A DNA stretch of 19,426 nucleotides from OCS116 cluster bacterium (GTDB lineage Bacteria; Pseudomonadota; Alphaproteobacteria; Rhizobiales; OSC116), in the NCBI GenBank assembly GCA_002402005.2, contig NVUS02000007.1, forward strand, positions 1-19,426, given 5' to 3'. Position 1 is the stretch's first letter, and each line of letters starts with the position of its first letter. The notes under the pieces are model-generated. The model did not search any database. It worked only from the letters and a program-made list of their open reading frames with translations, and was not told the origin of the DNA. Below are positions 7,053 through 14,773 of the stretch, piece after piece. A program made the position numbers and the translations under genes.

Positions 7053-8321
7053 TTATGCTGTGGTTTCAACGTCATCTTGACGTTCAGAATAAATGTATAA
7101 TGGTTTGGCATTGCCTTCGACCACTTCGCCGCTGATCAGCACCTCTTCAACGCCTTCAATGCTGGGCAACTCAAACATAGTGTCGAGCAAGATATTCTCC
7201 ATAATGGAGCGTAGGCCACGAGCACCAGTTTTGCGTTCAAACGCCAACTTGGTCACTGCGACGAGCGCATCTTGGTTGAAGGTAAGTTTTACATCTTCCA
7301 TTTCGAACAGACGTTGATATTGCTTCAACAACGCATTTTTAGGTTCGGTTAGAATTTTAATCAGAGCATCTTCATCGAGATTTTCGAGCGTTGCAATGAC
7401 CGGCACACGACCAATAAATTCTGGAATTAGACCAAATTTATGCAAATCTTCGGGTTCTAGATCACGTAAGATCTCGCCGGTTTGGCGGTCATCTTCACCT
7501 TCGACCGTTGCGCCAAAACCAATAGAGGTTGAGCGGCCACGGGCAGCGATGATTTTTTCTAGGCCAGAAAATGCACCACCAACGATGAACATAATGTTGG
7601 TTGTATCGACTTGCAAAAATTCTTGTTGCGGATGCTTACGACCACCTTGTGGGGGAACAGAGGCAACTGTGCCTTCCATAATTTTAAGCAAAGCTTGCTG
7701 CACGCCCTCACCCGATACATCACGGGTGATGGATGGATTGTCGGACTTGCGGCTGATTTTATCAACTTCATCGATATAAACAATGCCGCGTTCAGCGCGC
7801 TCAACATTATAATCAGCAGCTTGCAATAATTTTAGGATGATGTTTTCAACATCTTCACCTACATAACCGGCTTCGGTTAATGTGGTGGCATCGGCCATTG
7901 TGAACGGCACATCAATGATGCGAGCTAGCGTTTGGGCTAGCAATGTTTTGCCACAGCCGGTTGGGCCAACGAGCATGATGTTAGATTTAGCCAATTCAAT
8001 ATCATCGCCATTTTTGCTGGCATGTTCCAAACGTTTATAATGGTTATGAACGGCCACAGCCAATACGCGTTTGGCTTGTGGTTGGCCGATTACATAATCG
8101 TCTAACACATCGCAGATATATTGCGGCGTGGGCACGCCATCGGTTTTAACCAGAGCGCTTTTATTTTCTTCGCGAATGATGTCCATACAAAGTTCGACAC
8201 ATTCATCGCAGATAAACACAGTTGGCCCTGCTATTAGCTTGCGCACCTCGTGTTGGCTCTTGCCACAAAAAGAGCAATAAAGGGTATTTTTTGAATCTTT
8301 GCCATTACCGACTTTACTCAT
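7053..8321 (-). CDS. clpX: ATP-dependent Clp protease ATP-binding subunit ClpX
   Basis: This 422-residue AAA+ unfoldase docks on ClpP and feeds it tagged or specific substrates. The N-terminal zinc-binding domain shows Cys16, Cys19, Cys38 and Cys41. The AAA+ core has Walker A GPTGCGKT (119-126), the pore loop GYVGED (152-157), Walker B VYIDEVD (181-187), the RKH loop (228-230) and sensor 2 GARGLR (366-371). The IGF tripeptide at 267-269 is the ClpP-docking loop, so partnership with the adjacent ClpP is expected. GGAGATAAG directly precedes the ATG. The 117-base gap to clpP holds no good terminator, so read-through from clpP is likely. Confidence 0.98.
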   Translation of the reverse strand: MSKVGNGKDSKNTLYCSFCGKSQHEVRKLIAGPTVFICDECVELCMDIIREENKSALVKTDGVPTPQYICDVLDDYVIGQPQAKRVLAVAVHNHYKRLEHASKNGDDIELAKSNIMLVGPTGCGKTLLAQTLARIIDVPFTMADATTLTEAGYVGEDVENIILKLLQAADYNVERAERGIVYIDEVDKISRKSDNPSITRDVSGEGVQQALLKIMEGTVASVPPQGGRKHPQQEFLQVDTTNIMFIVGGAFSGLEKIIAARGRSTSIGFGATVEGEDDRQTGEILRDLEPEDLHKFGLIPEFIGRVPVIATLENLDEDALIKILTEPKNALLKQYQRLFEMEDVKLTFNQDALVAVTKLAFERKTGARGLRSIMENILLDTMFELPSIEGVEEVLISGEVVEGNAKPLYIYSERQDDVETTA

Positions 8322-8366
8322 CTTATCTCCATTTCGTGCCTAATCAATCTATATTAGAGCACTTTT

Positions 8367-8396
8367 ATCATATTGAAAATTATATTTACTTAACAA
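8367..8396 (-). promoter_or_regulatory. Possible sigma70-type promoter of clpX
   Basis: On the minus strand TTGTTA (8391-8396) and TATGAT (8367-8372) are 18 bases apart, about 45 bases before the clpX ATG. The region is very AT-rich, so chance matches are easy, and a second -10-like TAATAT lies just downstream. No heat-shock CTTG element is present here, unlike upstream of lon and clpP. Confidence 0.3.
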
Positions 8397-8438
8397 AATA
8401 ATTTTTTTCATTTCGCTAAATTTTTTATTTTCTTTAAC

Positions 8439-9065
8439 TTAATCTGCATTATTTACCGGTTCGCGATGATCTACAACTTCATCAATCAGTCCAAATTCTT
8501 TGGCTTCTTGGGCGGTCATGAAATTATCGCGTTCAAGCGCTTCTTCGACCACACTGAGTTTTTGGCCGGTATGTTTAACCACCATATCGTTCAAACGACC
8601 GCGCATGTCCAAAATTTCTTTGGCGTGGCGTTCGATATCAGCCGCGGCACCTTGGAAACCACCAGAAGGTTGATGCACCATAACACGGGCGTTTGGTAAC
8701 GCGCGGCGCAAACCGGGCTCACCAGCCATAAGAATATGTGCACCCATAGAGCAAGCTTGCCCCATAACCAATGTGGCTACCGGCGGGCGGATGAATTGCA
8801 TGGTATCATATATCGCCATGCCCGATGTGACAACGCCACCCGGTGAGTTGATATAGATAGAAATTTCTTTATTGGGGTTCTCAGCTTCTAGGAACAGCAA
8901 TTGAGCACAAACGATAGATGACATAGCATCTTCGAACGGGCCATTGATGAAAATAATCCGCTCTTTTAGCAAGCGCGAGAAAATATCGTAAGAGCGCTCA
9001 CCACGGTTGGTTTGCTCAACCACCATTGGCACTAGATTATTTTGAATGTCCATTATATCGCGCAT
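8439..9065 (-). CDS. clpP: ATP-dependent Clp protease proteolytic subunit ClpP
   Basis: This 208-residue subunit assembles into the 14-mer serine protease chamber that works with ClpX. The catalytic triad can be placed as Ser106 in GQACSMGA, His131 in MVHQPSGG and Asp180 in ERDNFM, with the same mutual spacing as in Escherichia coli. A short N-terminal propeptide is likely, as in the family. Two in-frame ATGs lie near the start (codons 1 and 5). I keep the first because AGGG sits seven bases before it. It is followed by clpX on the same strand, the usual clpP-clpX order. A heat-shock-like promoter lies about 50-75 bases upstream. Confidence 0.97.
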   Translation of the reverse strand: MRDIMDIQNNLVPMVVEQTNRGERSYDIFSRLLKERIIFINGPFEDAMSSIVCAQLLFLEAENPNKEISIYINSPGGVVTSGMAIYDTMQFIRPPVATLVMGQACSMGAHILMAGEPGLRRALPNARVMVHQPSGGFQGAAADIERHAKEILDMRGRLNDMVVKHTGQKLSVVEEALERDNFMTAQEAKEFGLIDEVVDHREPVNNAD

Positions 9066-9112
9066 ATTTTTTCCCTAAAACTATAGTCTGGCATTTTTAA
9101 ACCGAAGCATGA

Positions 9113-9140
9113 ATCTATGCCTTATTTTCAAAAATTCAAG
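9113..9140 (-). promoter_or_regulatory. Candidate RpoH-type promoter of clpP
   Basis: On the minus strand CTTGAA has its CTTG at 9137-9140 and is followed after 17 bases by CATAGAT (9113-9119). The -35 is ideal for alphaproteobacterial heat-shock promoters, but the -10 departs from CYTATNT at two positions, so this is weaker than the lon element. Confidence 0.4.
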
Positions 9141-9247
9141 TCATTTTTTTGTTAAAACCACTTTAATAGAATTGCGGTGATTCGAGATAGCAAAATCTAT
9201 ACCAATGGTTAATGGCTTGGATAATATTTAACAAACTAAGCCCGATG

Positions 9248-9291
9248 TCTTAAAACAAAATAAACGCCACATAGATATATGCAGCGTTTAT
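9248..9291 (-). terminator. Rho-independent terminator after tig
   Basis: On the minus strand ATAAACGC pairs with GCGTTTAT, and the stem continues inward (TGCATA with TATGTG) to a four-base loop, 14 pairs in all at 9260-9291. The tract TTTTGTTTT follows. It lies about 37 bases after the tig stop and separates tig from the clpP promoter. Confidence 0.82.
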
Positions 9292-9328
9292 AAAACTTGT
9301 GAATAATAAGGATAACTAGCCCTAAATA

Positions 9329-10729
9329 TTAATCGTGATCGTGATCACAATCTGGACCATGTACATGAGCTTCTTCGGCTTCATCTTCATCATCAGCTTT
9401 TAGCAATTCTTCACGTGTCACTGTTTTGTCAGTGATGGTTGCCAATTCAAGAATGTAATCAACCACTTTTTCTTCGAACAATGGCGCGCGAATTTGAGCC
9501 ACAGCTTGTGGGTTGCTTTTGTAATATTCGATGATTTGTTGCTCTTGACCTGGATATTGGCGAACTTGAGCGATCAAAGCTTGATTGACTTCTTCATCAG
9601 GAACTTTGATTTCTTTTTGCTCACCCACTTCAGCCAACAATAGGCCTAAGCGTACACGGCGTTCAGCAATGGCTTGATATTCTTTGGTGGCTTCTTCTTC
9701 TGTCGTGTCTTCATCTTCAAAAGATTTACCGGCACGTTTCATTTCTTCTTTCACTTGAGCGAAGATCGCATCAAATTCTTGAGATAGAAGTTTTTCTGGA
9801 AGTTCAAAATCAACCAATTTTTCTAGCTCGTCAAGCAAAGCGCGTTTTACTTTTTGGCGTGAAGCTTGGTCTAGCTCGCCGCTTAACTGCTCTGTGATGC
9901 GTTCACGCAATTGAGCCATATCATCTAGGCCTAATTTTTTAGCGAATTCATCATCAATTTTAGATTCGACAGCGCTTGAAACTTCAAGCACTTTCACTGC
10001 AAATTCAGCGTCTTTGCCTTTTAGAGCTTCAGCCGAATAATCATCTGGGAAGGTCACTTTAACCGTGATGTCATCACCGACTTTTGCGTCAACCACTTGC
10101 TCTTCAAAACCTGGAATGAATTGGTTTGCACCTAATTCTAGCGGCACATTCTCGGCGCTACCGCCTTCGAAATTTTTGCCGTCAATTGTGCCCACAAAGC
10201 TAATTTCAACTTTGTCGCCCATTTTGGCTTTAGAGCCTTTTTTCTTTGGTTTGTAATCTTGGTAGCTTTTGGCTAGATCCGCAATGGCGGCATCGATTTC
10301 TTTGTCAGCAACTTTAGCCACCAATTTTTCGACTTTAACTTTTTTAAAGTCTGGAATGTCAAACGCTGGAATCACTTCATAGGTAACATCAAATTTAAGA
10401 TCGATTGTGCCGGCTAGAATGCCATCAACGTCTTTGTCATCATCTGACAAGTTAATGTCTGGCTGATAAGCTGGGCGTTCTTTGCGTTCTTCTAACGCAG
10501 CAGCGCTTTCAGACGTGATAAGCTCTTGCACGATTTCAGACATAGCTGATTTGCCATAAAGCTTTTTAAGGTGGGCAGCTGGAACTTTACCGGGGCGGAA
10601 GCCGTTAATTCTAACTTGACCCTTTAATTGTTCTAGTTTTGCATCTAGTTTTGCATTCAAATCTTCTTTTGACACAGTGATTTCTAGTGCGCGCTTTAGA
10701 CCTTTATTTAGGCTTTCAGTAACCTGCAT
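9329..10729 (-). CDS. tig: Trigger factor (ribosome-associated chaperone, peptidyl-prolyl isomerase)
   Basis: Trigger factor binds the ribosome exit tunnel and shields nascent chains. I chose the ATG at 10729 (466 residues) over the one six bases upstream, because GGAAG is eight bases from it and only two from the other, and because MQVTE is the usual start. The ribosome-binding loop GFRPGKVP is at 43-50. The FKBP-type isomerase domain spans about 166-250 (KMGDKVEISFVGTIDG to AEFAVKVL), and the helical chaperone domain follows. The C terminus is unusual: an acidic run, then HVHGPDCDHDHD with His455, His457, Cys461, His463 and His465, which looks like a metal-binding tail. The gene has its own promoter and terminator. 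Confidence 0.96.
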   Translation of the reverse strand: MQVTESLNKGLKRALEITVSKEDLNAKLDAKLEQLKGQVRINGFRPGKVPAAHLKKLYGKSAMSEIVQELITSESAAALEERKERPAYQPDINLSDDDKDVDGILAGTIDLKFDVTYEVIPAFDIPDFKKVKVEKLVAKVADKEIDAAIADLAKSYQDYKPKKKGSKAKMGDKVEISFVGTIDGKNFEGGSAENVPLELGANQFIPGFEEQVVDAKVGDDITVKVTFPDDYSAEALKGKDAEFAVKVLEVSSAVESKIDDEFAKKLGLDDMAQLRERITEQLSGELDQASRQKVKRALLDELEKLVDFELPEKLLSQEFDAIFAQVKEEMKRAGKSFEDEDTTEEEATKEYQAIAERRVRLGLLLAEVGEQKEIKVPDEEVNQALIAQVRQYPGQEQQIIEYYKSNPQAVAQIRAPLFEEKVVDYILELATITDKTVTREELLKADDEDEAEEAHVHGPDCDHDHD

Positions 10730-10747
10730 TATCATATCTTCCGTTTA

Positions 10748-10814
10748 TGCCCCTTAAACATGGGGATACTTAAATTTAATTTTCTGAAATAGTGCTTATC
10801 TTTTTGAGGCTCAA
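10748..10814 (-). promoter_or_regulatory. Candidate tig promoter and leader hairpin
   Basis: On the minus strand TTGAGC (10809-10814) and TATTTC (10786-10791) are 17 bases apart, giving a start about 50 bases before the tig ATG. The resulting leader contains CCCC (10762-10765) and GGGG (10750-10753) separated by eight bases. These could form a short hairpin just before the ribosome binding site. Both calls are by eye. Confidence 0.4.
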
Positions 10815-10895
10815 GTTGCAAGCTAGAAATCGGTTTTAGGTAAATTTTGCAGAGAAAAAATGCTTTTTTTGCTATTTTAAGCCCTGCCGCACTCA

Positions 10896-11822
10896 TTATA
10901 CATCATATTGGGCAAAAATATCGGCAAATGGCAATGGTGTGTCCTTGATATATTGCATGGCGATGTTAACGAATGCCCGCGCCAATTCAGAGCGTATCCG
11001 ATCGTTAGGAAAATAGGCAGCATAGCTATAAGTGAGCTTGGGCAGGAAGGGTTTTGCCACCACATTGCGGCTGGCCCATAACTCGTAGCTGAATGGCTCG
11101 AAAATACCAATGCCCAAACCCGCATCAACCATGCCATAAGCCGAAGGTGAGCGCTGGGTCGAATAAAGATTGCGGGTTTTAATGCTATATTTTTTAAACA
11201 ATTCGCGATGTGATGGCCATACGTGAGAGCCCTCGTCGGCCAATTCGATATAATCTTGGCCTTGTAAATCATCTGGTGTGATGATGTTTTTATGGCTTAG
11301 GGGATGGTTTTTGGGCATGACACAAATGTAATCGGCATTGACCAAAATCTCCTCGCTAATGTTGGGCAGCTTAACGATTTTATTGGTGAAGGCTAAATCT
11401 ATATCATCGGTCTGCAATATATTGAAAATAATATCGGGTGAATGCGCCACCAAAGTGATGCGTGCCTCAGGATAGGATTGGCGAAATAATTTGACAATAT
11501 TGGGGGCAAAAATGGTGGATAATGCCGGGGTGACGGCGATGCGCAGACCTTCGGAGCGTTCGGTTTTTAATTTGAGCGCATATTGCTCTAAATGGGTGAG
11601 CACACCGAAAGTTTTTTCGACCTCTTGAAAGAATTTTAAGCCCTCGGGCGATGGATGTAGGCGGCCTCTGGCACGGATGAATAGAGCAAAGCCGACGGAC
11701 TGCTCTAGATCGGCAATCAACCGGCTGGCGGAAGGTTGTGATATATACATCACCTTAGCCGCTTCACTTATTGTGCCGTAACGCATGGTATTTTGGAACA
11801 TTTCTAATTGTCTAATTTGCAT
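10896..11822 (-). CDS. LysR-family transcriptional regulator
   Basis: This 308-residue regulator belongs to the LysR family. Its N-terminal winged helix-turn-helix is clear (about residues 3-60: MFQNTMRYGTISEAAKVMY, then ISQPSASRLIADLE), and an effector-binding domain fills the rest (from about residue 90, starting GLRIAVTPALS). The open frame extends 19 codons upstream, but the ATG at 11822 is chosen: GGGGGTG precedes it, and LysR proteins normally begin MxxRQLxxF as here. It is divergent from the deacetylase and transport operon with 126 bases between the start codons, the classic LysR arrangement, so it most likely controls that operon in response to the substrate or a product. The ligand cannot be deduced. 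Confidence 0.9.
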   Translation of the reverse strand: MQIRQLEMFQNTMRYGTISEAAKVMYISQPSASRLIADLEQSVGFALFIRARGRLHPSPEGLKFFQEVEKTFGVLTHLEQYALKLKTERSEGLRIAVTPALSTIFAPNIVKLFRQSYPEARITLVAHSPDIIFNILQTDDIDLAFTNKIVKLPNISEEILVNADYICVMPKNHPLSHKNIITPDDLQGQDYIELADEGSHVWPSHRELFKKYSIKTRNLYSTQRSPSAYGMVDAGLGIGIFEPFSYELWASRNVVAKPFLPKLTYSYAAYFPNDRIRSELARAFVNIAMQYIKDTPLPFADIFAQYDV

Positions 11823-11849
11823 AGCACCCCCATTATTTAACTTACTAAC

Positions 11850-11879
11850 AGTATAGCATATATGAATAGGGTAAAGCAA
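11850..11879 (-). promoter_or_regulatory. Promoter of the LysR-type regulator gene
   Basis: On the minus strand TTGCTT (11874-11879) and TATACT (11850-11855) are 18 bases apart. The -10 is preceded by TGC, an extended -10 element. The start would fall about 20 bases before the regulator ATG. Confidence 0.55.
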
Positions 11880-11888
11880 TTTTGTGTA

Positions 11889-11929
11889 TTGATAATATGA
11901 TTTGATTGTGTGTTAATACGCATTATCAA
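11889..11929 (+). promoter_or_regulatory. Candidate operator and promoter for the divergent operon
   Basis: Perfect 8-base inverted arms TTGATAAT (11889-11896) and ATTATCAA (11922-11929) are separated by 25 bases, so their centres are about three helical turns apart. A possible plus-strand promoter overlaps: TTGATA (11889-11894) then TTAATA (11913-11918) at 18 bases. The position between divergent lysR and target genes suits a LysR-type regulator site, but no direct evidence ties the repeat to this protein. Confidence 0.4.
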
Positions 11930-11948
11930 GTGATTAGAGTTGGGGACT

Positions 11949-13100
11949 ATGACAGACATACAAAACATATTGGCGAAATTAATAGGTTTTGATACGGTCT
12001 CGCGCCATTCAAACTTGCAGCTGATTGACTATATAAAAAGCTATTTATCAGAGCTTGGGGTTGAAAGCCGCTTTGTTCACAATGATGAGAAAACCAAAGC
12101 CAACCTTTATGCCACCATTGGCCCAAATGTTGCCGGCGGGGTGATACTCTCTGGCCATACAGATGTGGTGCCGGTTGACGGCCAAGATTGGACATCTGAC
12201 CCATTTGAATTGACCCAACGTGACGAAAAATATTTTGGCCGTGGCACCTGCGATATGAAAGGTTTTATTGCAATTTGCTTGGCCGCCGTGCCGGATATGA
12301 TTGCGGCTAATTTACAGCGCCCGATTCATTTGTGCTTTTCTTATGATGAGGAAACCGGTTGCCAAGGCGCACAGAAAATGGTGCCGATATTGGTGAAAAA
12401 TCTACCGCCGGTTGAAGCGGTGATTATTGGTGAGCCGACCAGTATGCAGGTCGCCAATTTACACAAAAGTTACAATACGTTGATCACCCGCATCCGCGGT
12501 GTTGAAGCCCATTCTAGCAAAACCAATTTGGGTGTGAGTGCCAATTTTGCAGCCGCCAAATTGATTAATTTTTTAAGTGAATTGCTGGATGAATTTAAGC
12601 AAAACCCGCAAAAAGATATGGCCAGCCTTGTGCCCAATCACAACACTTTGAATGTCGGCATATTGAATGGTGGTACGGCCAATAATATCATTCCCAATCA
12701 TTGCGAATTTTTAATGGATTTGCGTACGTTGCCGTTTGATGAACCAGATAAATATATTGACCAATTTAGAAAATTTGCTCAAACTGTTGAAAAGCAAATG
12801 CAAAATGACAATCCGGCTTGCCGCATAGAGATTGTGAGAGACGTGATCTCGCCGGGTTTGCAGCCAGAGGTGGGTGGTAGTGCCGAGAAATTGGCGTTGA
12901 ATTTGACCTCGAGCAACCACGCGGTTGCAGTGTCTTATGGCACAGAGGCAGGGTTGTTTCAGAAAGCTGGATATTCGACCATTATTTGCGGGCCTGGCTC
13001 TATTGACCAAGCGCATAAGCCAGATGAATTTATCGAAATTGCGCAATTGAAATTGGGGGCTCTATTTATAGAGAAACTCATAACAAGACTAAAAACATAA
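11949..13100 (+). CDS. M20-family metallohydrolase, acetylornithine deacetylase (ArgE) type
   Basis: This 383-residue cytoplasmic dinuclear zinc hydrolase removes an acyl group or cleaves a small peptide. M20 ligands and catalytic residues are visible: His70 and Asp72 in SGHTDVVP, Asp102 in GRGTCDMKG, the Glu134-Glu135 pair in YDEETG, Glu162 in GEPT and His356 in QAHKPDEF. His188 in EAHSS is the dimerisation-domain histidine. The overall sequence resembles acetylornithine deacetylase. However, its place at the head of a peptide-transport operon behind a LysR-type regulator suggests catabolic N-deacylation of an imported compound, not arginine synthesis. A TTG nine bases upstream opens the same frame, but the ATG at 11949 is the natural start (GGGG just before). 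It runs on to the binding-protein gene without a terminator. Confidence 0.88.
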   Translation: MTDIQNILAKLIGFDTVSRHSNLQLIDYIKSYLSELGVESRFVHNDEKTKANLYATIGPNVAGGVILSGHTDVVPVDGQDWTSDPFELTQRDEKYFGRGTCDMKGFIAICLAAVPDMIAANLQRPIHLCFSYDEETGCQGAQKMVPILVKNLPPVEAVIIGEPTSMQVANLHKSYNTLITRIRGVEAHSSKTNLGVSANFAAAKLINFLSELLDEFKQNPQKDMASLVPNHNTLNVGILNGGTANNIIPNHCEFLMDLRTLPFDEPDKYIDQFRKFAQTVEKQMQNDNPACRIEIVRDVISPGLQPEVGGSAEKLALNLTSSNHAVAVSYGTEAGLFQKAGYSTIICGPGSIDQAHKPDEFIEIAQLKLGALFIEKLITRLKT

Positions 13101-13119
13101 TAAAAAGAGGGAGAAGACT

Positions 13120-14718
13120 ATGACAATAATGAAAAAAATGCTGACCACGGTCGCCGCGATGAGCATGGTGCTCGGCGCAGGCCTGGCTGAAGCCAATACG
13201 CTTAAATTTGCTTTCCAAGGCGATGCACAAAGCCTTGACCCACATGGGTTGAACGAAACATTTACATTGGGCTTTTTGAGCAATGTATATGAAGGGCTGA
13301 CCTTATTAGATGACAATCTAAAATTACAGCCGGGTTTGGCAACGAGTTGGGAAGTGACATCACCGACCACCATCGTATTTAAATTGCGCGAAGGCGTGAA
13401 ATTCCACAATGGCAACAGCTTTAATGCTGATGATGTGATTTTCTCGTGGAAACGGACATTGTCTGAAGGCTCTGACCAAAAAGTACGTGGTGGCATGGTT
13501 GCGGACATTAAGAAAATTGATGACCTAACTGTTGAAGTGCATACCAAAGGCCCACAACCATTAATGCCAAGTGAATGGGCTTGGATTTACATGATGGACA
13601 AAGAATGGGCAGAAGAACATGGTGCGGTGAACGCAGCCAATGTGAAAGAAGAAACTGCCAATGGTTATTCGCTTAATCATTCGAACGGCACAGGCCCATT
13701 TGAAGTGGTGAGCCGCCAACCAGATGTAAAAACTGTGTTTAAGCGTTCTGAAAACCATTGGAATACCAATGTTGCCACCAACGTGACTGAAGTGATTTTC
13801 ACGCCGGTGAAGCAAGCAGCGACACGTACAGCTGCACTAATTTCTGGTGAGTTGGATATGGTTTATCCAATTCCGGTGCAAGATTGGTCTCGTTTGGATA
13901 GTGAAGAAGGTGTATCTGCCCTACGTGGTGCAGAAGCCCGTACGATCTTCCTTGGTATGGATCAAATGCGTGATGAATTGCTTTATTCTAACATTAAGGG
14001 CAAGAACCCGCTAAAAGACATTCGGGTGCGTAAAGCCTTGGCTCATGCGCTTAACCTTGAAGTGATTAAGAAAAAAATCATGCGCGGTGCCTCTACGCCA
14101 TCAGGTTTGATGATTGCGCCACAAGTGAACGGCCATAACCAAGCGTTAAATACGCCATATGCTTATGACCCTGAACTGAGTAAGAAATTACTAGCCGAAG
14201 CCGGTTATCCTGATGGGTTTGAAATTACCATTGATTGCCCGAATAACCGCTATGTGAATGACGAAAAAATCTGTCAAGCTGCTGCCGCCATGATGGCCAA
14301 AGTGGGCATTGATATGAAAGTTTTGGCTCAGCCTAAAGCTAAATATTTCGCCAAAGTGCTTGCGCAAAACAACTATGATACAAGCATGTATCTATTGGGT
14401 TGGACGCCGGGTTCAATGGACGTTCATAACGTTTTAGAAGGCTTGCTATCTTGCCAAGACAAAGAAAACAATGTTGGCCTTTATAACTTGGGCAACTATT
14501 GTAACGCACGGGTTGATGAGCTAACCAAGCTTATTCAAGTTGAAACTGACGCTGTGAAACGCCAAGCTTATGTGGATGAAGCGATGCAGATTGCCAAAGA
14601 TGAAGTGGCTTATTTGCCAATCCATCAGCAACCTCTATCGTGGGGTATCAGTGACAAAATCACTGTAAACCAACGTGCTGACAATGCATTTGACTTCCGT
14701 TATGTGGTGTTCAAATAG
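13120..14718 (+). CDS. ABC transporter substrate-binding protein, family 5 (peptide/nickel type)
   Basis: This 532-residue periplasmic receptor would deliver its ligand to the permeases encoded next. A Sec signal peptide spans residues 1-25 (basic MKK, hydrophobic core, GLAEA then cleavage). There is no lipobox, so it is soluble. Family 5 hallmarks follow: FAFQGDAQSLDPHG, then NVYEGLTLLDDNLKLQPGLATSWEV, then KLREGVKFHNG and FNADDVIFSW. Two cysteine pairs in the C-terminal lobe (Cys373/Cys385 and Cys445/Cys461) could form disulphides, as in peptide-binding relatives. GAGGGAG precedes the ATG and the gap to the upstream gene is only 19 bases. Dipeptides or short peptides are the likely class of ligand; the exact one is unknown. 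A hairpin follows the stop codon. Confidence 0.93.
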   Translation: MTIMKKMLTTVAAMSMVLGAGLAEANTLKFAFQGDAQSLDPHGLNETFTLGFLSNVYEGLTLLDDNLKLQPGLATSWEVTSPTTIVFKLREGVKFHNGNSFNADDVIFSWKRTLSEGSDQKVRGGMVADIKKIDDLTVEVHTKGPQPLMPSEWAWIYMMDKEWAEEHGAVNAANVKEETANGYSLNHSNGTGPFEVVSRQPDVKTVFKRSENHWNTNVATNVTEVIFTPVKQAATRTAALISGELDMVYPIPVQDWSRLDSEEGVSALRGAEARTIFLGMDQMRDELLYSNIKGKNPLKDIRVRKALAHALNLEVIKKKIMRGASTPSGLMIAPQVNGHNQALNTPYAYDPELSKKLLAEAGYPDGFEITIDCPNNRYVNDEKICQAAAAMMAKVGIDMKVLAQPKAKYFAKVLAQNNYDTSMYLLGWTPGSMDVHNVLEGLLSCQDKENNVGLYNLGNYCNARVDELTKLIQVETDAVKRQAYVDEAMQIAKDEVAYLPIHQQPLSWGISDKITVNQRADNAFDFRYVVFK

Positions 14719-14730
14719 GTTTAAAAACAC

Positions 14731-14767
14731 GGGGTGGCCAAACATTTGACCACCCCATTTAATTTTT
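14731..14767 (+). terminator. Intra-operon hairpin between binding protein and permease genes
   Basis: GGGGTGG (14731-14737) pairs with CCACCCC (14750-14756), with an inner CAAA/TTTG extension, and is followed by ATTTAATTTTT. The T tract is imperfect, so a partial terminator or 3'-end stabiliser is likely. Either would leave more binding-protein mRNA than permease mRNA, a common need in ABC importers. Confidence 0.75.
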
Positions 14768-14773
14768 AGGGAT

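Noticed and set aside
7396..7779. Plus-strand open frame of 127 codons opposite clpX
   Set aside because: It is antisense to the conserved AAA+ core, without its own ribosome binding site or known motifs.
6819..8348. Shared 10-base string CCTAATCAAT just upstream of both lon and clpX
   Set aside because: It is short, AT-rich and partly the lon ribosome binding site; two copies in similar leaders are not enough to call a regulatory motif.
10853..10874. A-run/T-run hairpin after the LysR gene (AAAAAA-TGC-TTTTTTT)
   Set aside because: It is made only of A-T pairs with a three-base loop; too weak to call a terminator with confidence.
10877..11272. Alternative minus-strand frame of 131 codons overlapping the LysR gene
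   Set aside because: The LysR frame is supported by clear family motifs; this one has none.
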